Assembly: GCF_040676675.1 (NCBI RefSeq)
Contig: NZ_JBFAPK010000031.1
Location: 1-64,000, forward strand
From: JBFAPK01 sp040676675
Lineage (GTDB): Bacteria; Actinomycetota; Actinomycetes; Mycobacteriales; Micromonosporaceae
DNA length: 64,000 nucleotides
Direction of reading: 5' to 3'
Shown: piece after piece, positions 41,224-49,564 of the stretch
How the letters are laid out: every line of letters starts with the position of its first letter
How positions within the stretch are numbered: the first letter of the stretch is position 1
Translations under genes and position numbers: made by a program
Notes under the pieces: generated by a model
The model's database searches: none
Seen by the model: only the letters and a program-made list of their open reading frames with translations
What the model was told of the DNA's origin: nothing

Positions 41224-41841
41224 ATGCAGCGAGCGAGACGAGACCGGACACCGGCCGAGGTGGGAGACGACGACTCGGCGGTCATCCGGCGGTCACTACG
41301 GGAACCGGAGCGGTTCGGTGTGATCTTCGACCGGCACGCGCCGCACATCCACCGGTACCTGTGCCGGCGGCTGAACGCGGAACTCGCCGACGACCTGGTG
41401 GGCGAGACGTTCCTGGCCGCGTTCCACAGCCGGGAACGCTACGACCTGACCCGGCACGACGCGCGGCCCTGGCTGTACGGCATCGCGACGAACCTGAGCA
41501 GCCGGCATCGCCGGGCCGAGCTGTCCGCGTACCGCCTGAGCCAGGCCGTCGGCCCGGACCCGGCCGAACCGAGCCACGCCGACCAGGTCGCGGCGGACGT
41601 CACCGCCCAGGCGCTGCGGTCGCTGCTGGTCACCGCGCTGTCCGAGTTGGCGCCGGGCGACCGGGACGTGCTGCTGCTGATCGCCTGGGAGCAACTCAGC
41701 TACGACGAGGTCGCGGCGGCGCTCGCCATCCCGGTCGGGACCGTGCGATCCCGCCTGCACCGGGCCCGGCAACAGATCCGGAAGACACTCGGCCACACCA
41801 ACCCCAGCAACGTCACGGAGGAGCCGGTACGGCATGGATGA
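41224..41841 (+). CDS. ECF sigma factor paired with CU044_5270-type protein
   Basis: 205 residues. Region 2 ('FGVIFDRHAPHIHRYLCRRLNAELADDLVGETFLAAF', 'WLYGIATNLSSRHRR') and region 4 ('LAPGDRDVLLLIAWEQLSYDEVAAALAIPVGTVRSRLHRARQQI') are intact. The ATG at 41224 is preceded by GAGAGG. Its end overlaps the next gene by 8 nt. Sigma factors of this subgroup are typically followed by a 'CU044_5270 family' membrane protein, as here, which probably modulates its activity. It is divergent from the SigE-family sigma gene, ~110 bp apart. Confidence 0.92.
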   Translation: MQRARRDRTPAEVGDDDSAVIRRSLREPERFGVIFDRHAPHIHRYLCRRLNAELADDLVGETFLAAFHSRERYDLTRHDARPWLYGIATNLSSRHRRAELSAYRLSQAVGPDPAEPSHADQVAADVTAQALRSLLVTALSELAPGDRDVLLLIAWEQLSYDEVAAALAIPVGTVRSRLHRARQQIRKTLGHTNPSNVTEEPVRHG

Positions 41842-42736
41842 GATGCGACTGATCGAAGAGCTCAGCCGGGAGGCTCCCCCGCCGAGCGGGGACGGACTGG
41901 CCCGGGCCCGGGACCGGCTGGTGGCGGCGATGGCGGAGCGGCCCGCCACCTGGGTACGCGCCGTCCGGCCCGCCCGCCGCCGCTCCGCGTGGCGGTCCGC
42001 CTGGACCGGACTCGCGGCGGTCGCCACCGCCGTGATCGCCGTCGCGGTGTACGTGCTGGCGCCCGACCAGGTCGGGGGCCGGGTGCCCGCGGCCAACGCC
42101 GAGGCCGCCCGGGTGCTGAACCAGGCGGCGGCGGCCGCGCTGCGGGTTCCGGACGTGGAGCCGCGCCCCGACCAGTTCGTCTACACGAGGTCACAGTCGG
42201 GCGGCCAGCTCAGGCAGGACTGGCGCTCGGTCGACGGGACCAGGGACGGGCTCGCGCTCGTGCAGGAGGGCGGTCGCAGCGAGCGGATTCCCCTGCCGGG
42301 CTGCCGGGACGGGCGCAGGGTTGCGGTGAAGGGTGACCGGGTCGACCCGGCGCGAACCGAACCGTGCGTACCGGAACCCGCCTATCTCCGGGACCTGCCG
42401 GCCGATGCCCGGGGCGTGCGCGACTACCTGCTGGCGCACAGCAACAATCCCGGTGACGTCAATTCCCTCGGCAAGGACATCCTGGAGATTTCGCTTTCGT
42501 ACCTGCGGCCGAACGTGCGCGCCGCGCTCTTCGCGGCCGCGGCGGAGATTCCCGGCCTCACCGTGGTCGAGCACGCCACCGACGGCGGCGGCCGGCGGGG
42601 CATCGGGATCGGCTGGTCCTACGAGGGAAGGTCGGGTCAGCTCGTCTTCGACGCCGACACCCACGTCTTTCTGGGTACGCCGGAGTCGGCGGTCCTGGCG
42701 ATCGAGATCGTCGACCGGGTCGCCGCGCCGAACTGA
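41834..42736 (+). CDS. CU044_5270 family membrane protein
   Basis: 300 residues: a cytoplasmic N-terminal ~50 residues ('MRLIEELSREAPPPSGDGLARARDRLVAAM', typical of this family), a transmembrane helix at ~57-77, and an extracytoplasmic domain. The family is defined in actinobacteria by exactly this start and by its position after an ECF sigma gene, and probably acts as an anti-sigma or signal-receiving partner. ATG at 41834 (an ATG at 41843 is an alternative) overlaps the sigma gene, so translation is coupled. A terminator-like hairpin follows. Confidence 0.88.
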   Translation: MDEMRLIEELSREAPPPSGDGLARARDRLVAAMAERPATWVRAVRPARRRSAWRSAWTGLAAVATAVIAVAVYVLAPDQVGGRVPAANAEAARVLNQAAAAALRVPDVEPRPDQFVYTRSQSGGQLRQDWRSVDGTRDGLALVQEGGRSERIPLPGCRDGRRVAVKGDRVDPARTEPCVPEPAYLRDLPADARGVRDYLLAHSNNPGDVNSLGKDILEISLSYLRPNVRAALFAAAAEIPGLTVVEHATDGGGRRGIGIGWSYEGRSGQLVFDADTHVFLGTPESAVLAIEIVDRVAAPN

Positions 42737-42800
42737 GCCACGACCCGGCGTCGGCGATCGGGCGCCGACGATCCGGCGCGAGCAGATCCCCTGGTGATCC

Positions 42801-42838
42801 CCGGTGCCGGCGGGCGCAGCCGCGTCCGCCGGCACCGG
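42801..42838 (+). terminator. terminator after the ECF/CU044 operon
   Basis: CCGGTGCCGGCGG (42801-42813) pairs perfectly with its complement at 42826-42838 around a 12-nt loop, 64 nt after the stop. It lies just ahead of the next gene's ribosome site, so attenuation is also possible. Confidence 0.6.
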
Positions 42839-42863
42839 ACCGGCCCTTCTGGAGTGACCAATC

Positions 42864-43802
42864 ATGTGTTCCCGGGTGATCCTGGCGTTCGCGATCGCGG
42901 CGGTCGTGCTCGGTGCGGCGCTGTTGGTTCCCGCCGCCTATTCCCAGTTCGTCGCCGGAACCGGTACGGCGCGCGACGGGAGCGGGGGCGTCCCCGCCGG
43001 GCCGGTGGAGGCGCTCCTCGTCCCGCCGGCCCCGCCCACCCTCACGGCGGGCCGGGTCTCCGTCTCCTTCGAGGGCAGCTTCCTCTCCTGGGCACTGCTG
43101 GAACGCCGCAGCGGCAGGCTCTCCGGCCCCGGGAACCTGTCGTCCACCAACTCGACCGAGTCGATGCTCAAGGTGTGGCTCGTCTCGGACTATCTCCGCC
43201 GGCTCGGCGACCGGGAACCGAGCCGGCAGCGGCTCGACCAGGCCGAGAGCGCGATCGTGGACAGCAACGACGACTCCGCCAACGCCCTCTGGCGGGCCGG
43301 CGGCGGCGGTGCGGTGCTCGACCGCCTGATCGACATCTGCGGGCTGACCGAGACCGGGCCCGGGACCGTTCCCGGCTACATCGGCTGGTGGAGTTTCACC
43401 ACCATGTCCCCGAGGGACGCGGTACGGATGGGCGACTGCGTCGCCAGCGGCAGGGCGGCCGGCCGCAGGTGGACCCCATGGGTACTGGAGACCATGGGCA
43501 AGGTCCGTGGCACGGTCGACGAGCAACGGGCGCGTTCCGGCGGTGGCCGCTGGGGCATCGTCGACGGCCTACCGAGGAGCATCGCCGCCCGGGTCAGCAT
43601 CAAGAACGGCTGGACGAGCCTCAACTACGACCGCAACTGGCACGTCAACTGCCTCGCCCTCGCCGACGACTGGGTGCTCGCCGTGATGATGCGTTACCCG
43701 GCGGCCCGTGGTCTCCGCTACGGTGCCCGGGTCTGCGCCAGCGTGGCGACCCAACTTGTCACCCCGGGGCCCGGCGCCGCGCTACGCGTGCCGAAGCGGT
43801 GA
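42864..43802 (+). CDS. beta-lactamase-fold serine hydrolase, exported
   Basis: 312 residues with an N-terminal hydrophobic signal/anchor (~5-27). The serine-hydrolase motifs of the class A beta-lactamase/PBP superfamily are present in order: SxxK as S100-M-L-K103, SDN-like 'SND' near ~134, and KTG-like 'KNG' near ~252. The KNG variant and the altered SxxK context ('STESMLKVW') make penicillin hydrolysis uncertain. Such exported proteins may act on peptidoglycan or simply bind it. ATG at 42864 with GGAG upstream. Confidence 0.78.
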   Translation: MCSRVILAFAIAAVVLGAALLVPAAYSQFVAGTGTARDGSGGVPAGPVEALLVPPAPPTLTAGRVSVSFEGSFLSWALLERRSGRLSGPGNLSSTNSTESMLKVWLVSDYLRRLGDREPSRQRLDQAESAIVDSNDDSANALWRAGGGGAVLDRLIDICGLTETGPGTVPGYIGWWSFTTMSPRDAVRMGDCVASGRAAGRRWTPWVLETMGKVRGTVDEQRARSGGGRWGIVDGLPRSIAARVSIKNGWTSLNYDRNWHVNCLALADDWVLAVMMRYPAARGLRYGARVCASVATQLVTPGPGAALRVPKR

Positions 43803-43850
43803 GGCGCAGGACCCCGGCGGGCGCGAGTAGCGGCGTCCGCCCGATGGCCC

Positions 43851-44114
43851 CTACGCTCGCCGCAGCACGGCGCACAACAGCGTGCCCTTGCCGAACTCGC
43901 CTACCTGAACCAGTTCCCACCCGGATCGGGCCAGCACGTCGGCGGCGGCCAGGATCTCGGTGATGCCGGCGTGCGCGAAGCGCTGCTTCGAGAAGACGCC
44001 CAGGTGGCGGTGGGGGTAGCCGTCGAGGTCGACGCCGTCGAGCACGACATCGGCGGCGACGGTACGCCGGCGAGCGATTTCCTGGGGTGAGTTGTGGTCG
44101 ACCAAGGCTGTCAC
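43851..44114 (-). CDS. small hypothetical protein, tandem paralogue A
   Basis: 87 residues, clearly related to the neighbouring 94-residue protein: both share 'ATDV/AADV', 'YPHRHL/YPHRYL', a mid-protein 'ILAAADVLARSGWELVQV' versus 'LLAAVEWLEAQSWELVNL', and a basic end. The shared pattern strongly supports both being real genes. GTG at 44114; weak ribosome site. It resembles small DUF4177-like proteins (WELV core) but the match is not certain. Confidence 0.68.
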   Translation of the reverse strand: MTALVDHNSPQEIARRRTVAADVVLDGVDLDGYPHRHLGVFSKQRFAHAGITEILAAADVLARSGWELVQVGEFGKGTLLCAVLRRA

Positions 44115-44147
44115 CTGTCCGGCTTCCGATGTCGTCCCGCGCGGGGC

Positions 44148-44432
44148 TCAGCGCTGGACGGGCGGCGTCGGGGCCGGCCGGCGACGCACCACGGCGCGGT
44201 GTGAGTTGTCGTCCGGGTACAGGTTTACCAGTTCCCAGGACTGGGCCTCCAGCCACTCGACCGCGGCGAGCAGCGACGGCATCCCGCCGATGTGGCGGTA
44301 CGCGACGAGCACGAGGTAACGGTGCGGGTAGGCGCCGAGGTTGACCTCACCGCTGAGCACGTCGGTCGCGATGGCGGTGCGGTTGCCGATCGCGTGGTTG
44401 GTCTTGGTGTTGACGGGTGGGATCGGCTGCAT
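44148..44432 (-). CDS. small hypothetical protein, tandem paralogue B
   Basis: 94 residues, paralogue of the protein encoded directly downstream. ATG at 44432 begins 'MQPIPPVNTKTNHAIGNRTAIATDV'. The central 'AYPHRYLVLVAYRHIGGMPS' and 'WLEAQSWELVNLYPDDN' are beta-strand and helix segments of a small alpha/beta domain. The two genes are 33 bp apart and most likely one transcript. Function unknown. Confidence 0.68.
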   Translation of the reverse strand: MQPIPPVNTKTNHAIGNRTAIATDVLSGEVNLGAYPHRYLVLVAYRHIGGMPSLLAAVEWLEAQSWELVNLYPDDNSHRAVVRRRPAPTPPVQR

Positions 44433-44507
44433 GCCGGCGAGGCTAGCGCCGCCGCGCCACCGCCGCCGCGGCGGCGGTGGCCGGCGCGGGGCGCGGCCAC
44501 GGGCGGC

Positions 44508-45068
44508 TCAGCAGGTGCCGAAGCCCTCGTCGAAGAGGCGCCGGGCGTACTCGGCGTACCCGGCGACGGTCTTGCGCACCGTCCGTCCGTCGTGGAGGAA
44601 GAGGTACGCCCGGTCGCCGTCGCGGGCGAGCAGCCCGTCGAACCGGTACGTCCCGCGGGGCGCGGTCAGCCGGGTCAGCGCCGGGTAGGTGGCCCGTACC
44701 TGGCTGACCGGGGTGCCGATGGTGACGCCCTCCGGGGTGCGTACGGGAGGATCGGCCCAGAGCAGCACCAACCGGTCGTGGTCGAAGACGGGGCTGACCG
44801 CCTCCATCCCGTTCAGCCCGGACGCGCAGGACGCTCCTCGTGCCCCCAGCACCCCGCGCTGGGTCAGCTCCTGTTCGGTGTCGCCGAACTCGACGTTGGG
44901 CAGCCCCGCCAGGTCGAGCACGTCGGCCCCGTACGGCGTCGCCGGCCGCTCCGGGCCCCTCGTCGGGCGACTGTCCGAAGTGGTCGGAGCGGTCCGGGTG
45001 CCGCCGCTGGTGGAAGCGGCGGCCGCGACGATCAGACCGACGAGTAGCAGTGTTTTGCGCGCTTTCAT
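44508..45068 (-). CDS. exported hypothetical protein
   Basis: 186 residues with a signal peptide ('RKTLLLVGLIVAAAASTSGG'), then a low-complexity Thr/Pro/Arg segment and an alpha/beta domain containing 'GASCASGLNGMEAVSPVFDHDRLVLLWADPPVRTPEGVTIG' and 'YRFDGLLARDGDRAYLFLHDG'. The pattern 'GVTIGTPVSQVRATYP' recurs in secreted proteins of this class (compare DUF-type repeats around 'GtpvsqvratYP'). ATG at 45068 with GGAGG 6 nt before it, a good site; the frame is open to 45143. Function unknown. Confidence 0.75.
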   Translation of the reverse strand: MKARKTLLLVGLIVAAAASTSGGTRTAPTTSDSRPTRGPERPATPYGADVLDLAGLPNVEFGDTEQELTQRGVLGARGASCASGLNGMEAVSPVFDHDRLVLLWADPPVRTPEGVTIGTPVSQVRATYPALTRLTAPRGTYRFDGLLARDGDRAYLFLHDGRTVRKTVAGYAEYARRLFDEGFGTC

Positions 45069-45211
45069 GTAAATCCTCCGGGTGCCCAACGGAGTGGGCG
45101 CCGGAAGGTTGCTGCCTCCGTCCACATCCTGTGGATAGAACATGTGTACGACCGAGAGTCTCGATCTGATCGGTCAGCCCGCCCCGCCCCTTCGGTGGAG
45201 GCCGGCACCGC

Positions 45212-45787
45212 TCAGCCGGGAGGGTCGGCGGTCGGCTTGGTCTTCCCGACGGGTGGGTCGGCGGTCGGCTTGGTCTCCCCGGTGGCGGGCTCGGTCAGTG
45301 GGAACGCCATCAGGGTGGCGCCGACCCGTACCGTCCCCGGCGCGTGCGGCGGCTGGGCCGCCTCGTGCAGCTCGGCCATGAGCGCGGCGAGCCGCTCCCG
45401 TACGCCGTCCCAGACCTCCGGCGCAACCCAGAGCTCGGCGTCGGTGCTGACCCCGGCCGCGCCCGGCGCCCGCCGGCCGGCCCGCTCCCGCAGGTTGTGC
45501 GCGAGCGACTCGGCGACCAGCCCGCTCCCCTCCCGCTGGTCGGACAGGGGTGTACCGGGCACGGTGCGGTACCGCCGTTCCCGTCCGCCCCGCCGGACCC
45601 GCACCTCGACGAGTTCGACCATGCCGGTCTGGTCCAGCCGGCGCAGGTGCTGGCTGGCCAGCGCGTGCGAGATGCCCAGCTCCCGAGCGAGTTCCGCGGC
45701 CGAGAAGGGCGCGCTCCACATCAGCGACAGCATGCGCAGCCGCAGCGGGTGGGCCATCGCCCGAAGCCTCGGATCGGTGCCGGTCAC
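45212..45787 (-). CDS. ArsR-family HTH regulator
   Basis: 191 residues: a winged HTH at ~5-80 ('RAMAHPLRLRMLSLMWSAPFSAAELARELGISHALASQHLRRLDQTGMV', the wing being 'RERRYRTVPG'), then a helical C-terminal half as in ArsR/HTH_20 regulators next to MFS exporters. The tail ends in an imperfect duplication 'ETKPTADPP/KTKPTADPP'. I take the GTG at 45787, just before the domain start. The frame continues to 45901 through a strong inverted repeat that is more likely operator DNA. It is divergent from the MFS gene, which it probably represses. Confidence 0.8.
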   Translation of the reverse strand: MTGTDPRLRAMAHPLRLRMLSLMWSAPFSAAELARELGISHALASQHLRRLDQTGMVELVEVRVRRGGRERRYRTVPGTPLSDQREGSGLVAESLAHNLRERAGRRAPGAAGVSTDAELWVAPEVWDGVRERLAALMAELHEAAQPPHAPGTVRVGATLMAFPLTEPATGETKPTADPPVGKTKPTADPPG

Positions 45788-45823
45788 GCCGGTCAGTAAA
45801 CCGCGCGCCGTGCCGCCGGCCAA

Positions 45824-45845
45824 CCCCCAAGCATTGACTTGGGGG
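45824..45845. promoter_or_regulatory. inverted repeat operator in ArsR/MFS divergent region
   Basis: CCCCCAAG (45824-45831), a 6-bp spacer (CATTGA), CTTGGGGG (45838-45845): a perfect 8-bp inverted repeat of the size bound by ArsR dimers. It also contains TTGACT (45835-45840), a candidate -35 for the exporter. Binding is an inference. Confidence 0.55.
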
Positions 45846-45930
45846 TCGTTCTCCGGAATTCTCCAGAGGCGGCGGCGCGTGGGGCGGGGCGACACCGCCA
45901 CCCCGCTCGCCGACGGGGAGGAGAACCGGC

Positions 45931-47208
45931 ATGAGCTGGGGGACGGCGCGGATCCTCGGCAACCGGGACGCCGCGCTCTACCTGGGCGCCGCGCTCGTCT
46001 CGGGGTTCGGCACCTCCGCCATGATGCTCGCCGCCGGCGTGTGGGTGAAGACGCTCACCGGGTCCAGCAGCCTCGCCGCGCTGACCGGCTTCTGCCTCTG
46101 GGCACCCACCCTGGTCGGCCCGATCCTCGGGGTACTGGCCGACCGGTTGCCCCGCCGGGCGCTGCTCGTCGCCGTACACGCGGGCCTCGCGCTGCTCCTG
46201 CTACCGCTGCTCGCCGTCGGATCGGCCGACCGGGTCTGGCTCGTCTTCGCCGTGCTTCTCGGCTACGGCGTCGGCTTCGTCCTCGCCGACGCGGCCGAGG
46301 CCGCCCTGGTGCCCGCCGTCGTCCCGGGCGAGCTGCTCGGCGACTTCAACGGGCTGCGGATGACCGTCAGCGAGGGAATGAAGCTGGTCGCCCCGCTGGC
46401 CGGCGCGGGACTCTTCGCACGGTTCGGGGCCGCGCCGGTGGTGCTGCTCGACGCCGTCACCTTCGCGCTCGCGGCGTTCGTCTTCACCCTGCTCCGGGTA
46501 CGCCGGGAGCGGCCCGTCGCCGCGCACGCCGGCTGGCGTCGACAGCTCGCCGAGGGCGTACGCCACCTGGTACGTCACCCGATCCTGCGGCCCCTGGTCG
46601 GCGCCGCCGCCGCCATCATGGGGCTGGGCGCGCTGCGGGGCGCCGCGCTCTACGCCATCGTGGACGACGGGCTGCACCGCGCCCCGGCGTTCGCGGGAGC
46701 GATCGCCGCGGTACAGGGGGTCGGTTCCATCCTCGGCGGCCTCCTGACCGGGCCGCTGCTGCGCCGGCTCGCCGAACGGGCCGTCGTCGCCGCCGGGATC
46801 GCGCTGGTCTCCGGCGGTATCGCGCTGAGCGCCGCCCCCTGGGCCACCGCGGTGCTCGCCGGCGCCCTGCTCGCCGGGTCCGGGCTGCCCAGCGTGCTGA
46901 TCGCGACGCTGACCGCGGTGCAGCGCGAGACCCCCGGCGAGCTGACCGGCCGGGTGGTGGCCACCACCAACACCCTCACCGCCGTACCGCTGGTCGTCGC
47001 GAGCCTGGTCGGGGCCGGCCTGATCACCGTCATGGATCACCGGCTGCTGCTCGCCCTCGCCGCCGGCGCCGGGTTGCTGACGGCCGGCAACTGCCTGCGC
47101 CCGCCGGCACGCCGCGGCCAGACCGGATCGCCGCCGCCGACCGCCGGTGACGGAGCGGGAGTTCGGGCGCCGGCCGGGACGGCGTGGAGGGTACGTGCGC
47201 GCCGGTGA
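45931..47208 (+). CDS. MFS transporter
   Basis: 425 residues with about twelve hydrophobic helices. The loop motif 'GVLADRLPRRALL' is the MFS motif A between helices 2 and 3, and the second half begins near 'LRPLVGAAAAIMGLGALRG'. It is most similar in pattern to the enterobactin-exporter-like MFS group common next to ArsR regulators, so it may export a drug or metabolite. ATG at 45931 with GGAGGAG 8 nt upstream. The terminal ~40 residues are a hydrophilic tail. Confidence 0.9.
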   Translation: MSWGTARILGNRDAALYLGAALVSGFGTSAMMLAAGVWVKTLTGSSSLAALTGFCLWAPTLVGPILGVLADRLPRRALLVAVHAGLALLLLPLLAVGSADRVWLVFAVLLGYGVGFVLADAAEAALVPAVVPGELLGDFNGLRMTVSEGMKLVAPLAGAGLFARFGAAPVVLLDAVTFALAAFVFTLLRVRRERPVAAHAGWRRQLAEGVRHLVRHPILRPLVGAAAAIMGLGALRGAALYAIVDDGLHRAPAFAGAIAAVQGVGSILGGLLTGPLLRRLAERAVVAAGIALVSGGIALSAAPWATAVLAGALLAGSGLPSVLIATLTAVQRETPGELTGRVVATTNTLTAVPLVVASLVGAGLITVMDHRLLLALAAGAGLLTAGNCLRPPARRGQTGSPPPTAGDGAGVRAPAGTAWRVRARR

Positions 47209-47285
47209 CGGCGTGAAGGGTTCGTGCGCCGGCCGGGGCGACGCCGCCGTAGCGGGCCGGACGGTCGGGTCCGATCGGGAGGCGG

Positions 47286-48311
47286 TCAGTCGCCGTCGCG
47301 CCGCGCCGGATCGCCGCCGATCCAGCCGCGCTCCCGTGCCAGCAGGGCGGCCTGGAAACGGGTCCGGGCCCCGAGCGCGTTCATGATCGCGGTTACCTCC
47401 TTCTGCACCGTACGGCGGCTCGTCCGCAGCGCCCGCGCGACCGACTCGTCCTTCAGACCGGCGGCGAGCAGCAGCAACACCTGCCGGGCCCGCTCGTCCA
47501 GACCGGTCGCGGGCCGGCCGTCCCGCGCCGAGTGCAGCGGCACCGCCCGTACCCAGATGCTCTCGAAGAGCGCGATCAACGCGTCCAGCAGCGGCGACGG
47601 GTGGACCACCAGGGCGCCGACGCCCGGCTCGTTCACCTTGAGCGGTACGAATCCCGTCCGTCCGTCGAAGAGCGCCAGCTTCATCGGCAGCCCGCCGATG
47701 CTGCGCGCCTCCTCGCCGAGTTCGATGCTCTCCCGCACGATCGCCAGCGTGGTCGGGTCCGCCAGCGCCTCGCTCCCGTAGACCGACCGGCAGCGTACGC
47801 CCCGCTCGGCGCCGGCCCGCTCGGCCAGCAGCGCGGTACCGGCGTCGTCGCCCGAGACGTACGGGGGCACCGACAGGGCCGCGAACTCCGTCTTCGTGCT
47901 CCCCATCAGCTGCAGGTAGTAGCGGATCACCTGTTCCCGGCCGACGATGACCTCGATCAGGTCCGCGACGCTCTCCTGCGCCGCCGCCGCGCGGAACTCG
48001 CCCTGCAACTCCTTGGCGAAGAGCCGGATCTGGGCCAGTTCCTCGCCCTGGTGGCTGACCAGTCGCTCCAGCGCCAACTCGGGCGGGTTCGCCGAGTAGC
48101 CGGGCGGGTTGGTCAGCGTACGGCTGATGAGTCCCTGCTCCTCCAGCCAGTGCAGTGCGCCGCCGAGCGTACGGGGGGAGACGCCCAGGCCGTCGGCCAG
48201 GTCACGGGCAGAGCGGCCCGGCCCCTGCTTGATCAGATACCGGTAGACCCGTTCGTGAACCGGGCCGACCCCGACCGCGCCGAGCCGGGGGCTGGGCTGT
48301 GGCGCGCTCAC
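47286..48311 (-). CDS. TrmB/HTH and LuxR-type two-domain regulator
   Basis: 341 residues. An N-terminal winged HTH (~15-75, 'VHERVYRYLIKQGPGRSARDLADGLGVSPRTLGGALHWLEEQGLI') is followed by a central sensory region and a C-terminal LuxR-type HTH (~275-335: 'LDERARQVLLLLAAGLKDESVARALRTSRRTVQKEVTAIMNALGARTRFQAALLA'). This combination matches actinomycete 'helix-turn-helix transcriptional regulator' proteins with a TrmB-like start, controlling secondary metabolism or differentiation. GTG at 48311 has AGGGG 5 nt upstream; the frame is open to 48353. Its targets are unknown. Confidence 0.85.
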   Translation of the reverse strand: MSAPQPSPRLGAVGVGPVHERVYRYLIKQGPGRSARDLADGLGVSPRTLGGALHWLEEQGLISRTLTNPPGYSANPPELALERLVSHQGEELAQIRLFAKELQGEFRAAAAQESVADLIEVIVGREQVIRYYLQLMGSTKTEFAALSVPPYVSGDDAGTALLAERAGAERGVRCRSVYGSEALADPTTLAIVRESIELGEEARSIGGLPMKLALFDGRTGFVPLKVNEPGVGALVVHPSPLLDALIALFESIWVRAVPLHSARDGRPATGLDERARQVLLLLAAGLKDESVARALRTSRRTVQKEVTAIMNALGARTRFQAALLARERGWIGGDPARRDGD

Positions 48312-48546
48312 GGGTACCCCTGCGCGTTCTGCTGGACGTCGGCACGCTAGCACTTCGATCTCGCCACCGGCCAGCGAGTAAGAGCCCGGGTCCGCTATCG
48401 AGAGCCCCGGGCCGGCGAGTCACGGCCCCGGGCCGGCGGATGGGGATCGCCGGCCGGCGACGGGGACCGGCGCGGGCGGCCGGGTCGTGACGGTGGGGGA
48501 GCCGGTGACGCTGCCTACGGGAGGGACCATCGGATGGAGGAGAATC

Positions 48547-49143
48547 TTGCGCCGACCTGCCCTGTTCGGATCACTGGCCGCCGTCGCCGCCCTGGTGGCG
48601 CTCGCCGGGACCGGCTGCGCCACGACCAACCCGGACCCGGTCTGGGTGGCCGCCGCGTCGGCCGATCCGAGCGGGGCCGCCAGCCCGGGCGGTACTACCA
48701 CGCCCGCGCGGCTGCCGAAGGTCACCTCGGCCTGTGAGCTGCTTCCCGCCGCGGTCGTCGTGGAGGTGCTGGGCGGCTCGCGGAGCACCAGGATCACCGC
48801 GACCGAGCGGCCGGTTCAGGACGCCGAGACCCAGCCCGAGTACACCTGTGTCTACGGCCAGGGCAGCCGCGAGGTGCTGGCGTTCAAGGCCTCGGTCCTG
48901 CCCGACCGGGCCGACACGGCGACCAGGACCATCGACGCCATCGCCACGGCCAGCAAGGCGAAGACGACCCGCCTCGACAAGCTGGGCGACGGCGCGGTGT
49001 CGTACGTGACCGACGGCTACCGGGTGCTCGCCGCCACGGTCGCGTACCGGGACGAGCTGCGCCTGCTGGTGTTCAGCGGCCCGTCGATCGTGCCCCAGGA
49101 CCGGCTCGTCGAGCTCGCCAACCGCGTCCTCGCGAAGGTCTGA
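48547..49143 (+). CDS. exported lipoprotein-like protein (DUF3558-like), TTG start
   Basis: 198 residues. The N-terminal signal 'RRPALFGSLAAVAALVALAGTGC' ends in a Cys that could be lipidated although the lipobox is imperfect. The mature part has 'ACELLPAAVVVEVLGGS...PEYTCVYGQGS', typical of the DUF3558/sensor-lipoprotein group, with two Cys. The start is a TTG at 48547 preceded by GGAGGAG (48535-48541). The ribosome site, TTG and signal-peptide coding sequence are nearly identical to those of the protease gene at 49565, which supports this start. Confidence 0.8.
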   Translation: MRRPALFGSLAAVAALVALAGTGCATTNPDPVWVAAASADPSGAASPGGTTTPARLPKVTSACELLPAAVVVEVLGGSRSTRITATERPVQDAETQPEYTCVYGQGSREVLAFKASVLPDRADTATRTIDAIATASKAKTTRLDKLGDGAVSYVTDGYRVLAATVAYRDELRLLVFSGPSIVPQDRLVELANRVLAKV

Positions 49144-49564
49144 GCCCGAGCCGCGCCGAGCGCAAGCCCGAGCTGAGCCGCGCCGAGCCCACAGCCCGAA
49201 GTCCCTGCCCGTGCCGGGCGCGCGGCCGAGTCGACCGGTGCGGGACGTCGGGCGGCCGGGTGCCCCATCGACCCGACCGCCCGCTCCCGTACCGCCGTGG
49301 CGTGGGGACCCCACACGGCGGTACCCACCTTCAATCCGGGAACAGCGTCGTGCGGCGCGGTCGCGTCACTCGCGCCGGTGCCGCTCCCCGGACGGGGCCG
49401 GACTCGGCGTACGGGGCGACCCGGGTCTGACGCGGATCCCGGTGCGGTGACGGGTGTGACGCGGTGACGGCCGGCGGCGCTGGTACGGGTGAGCCGTGCA
49501 TCCGATTTCAATCCATCGATCCCACGGCCGCGCGTACCGGAGTCCTACCCGCTGGAGGAACACC
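49144..49564. other. 421-bp intergenic region
   Basis: No supported gene. Imperfect repeats of GAGCCGCGCCGAGC occur at ~49144-49190. Two similar elements, CTTCAATCCG (~49329) and TTTCAATCCA (~49506), lie 177 bp apart. The protease promoter is presumably here. Confidence 0.4.
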
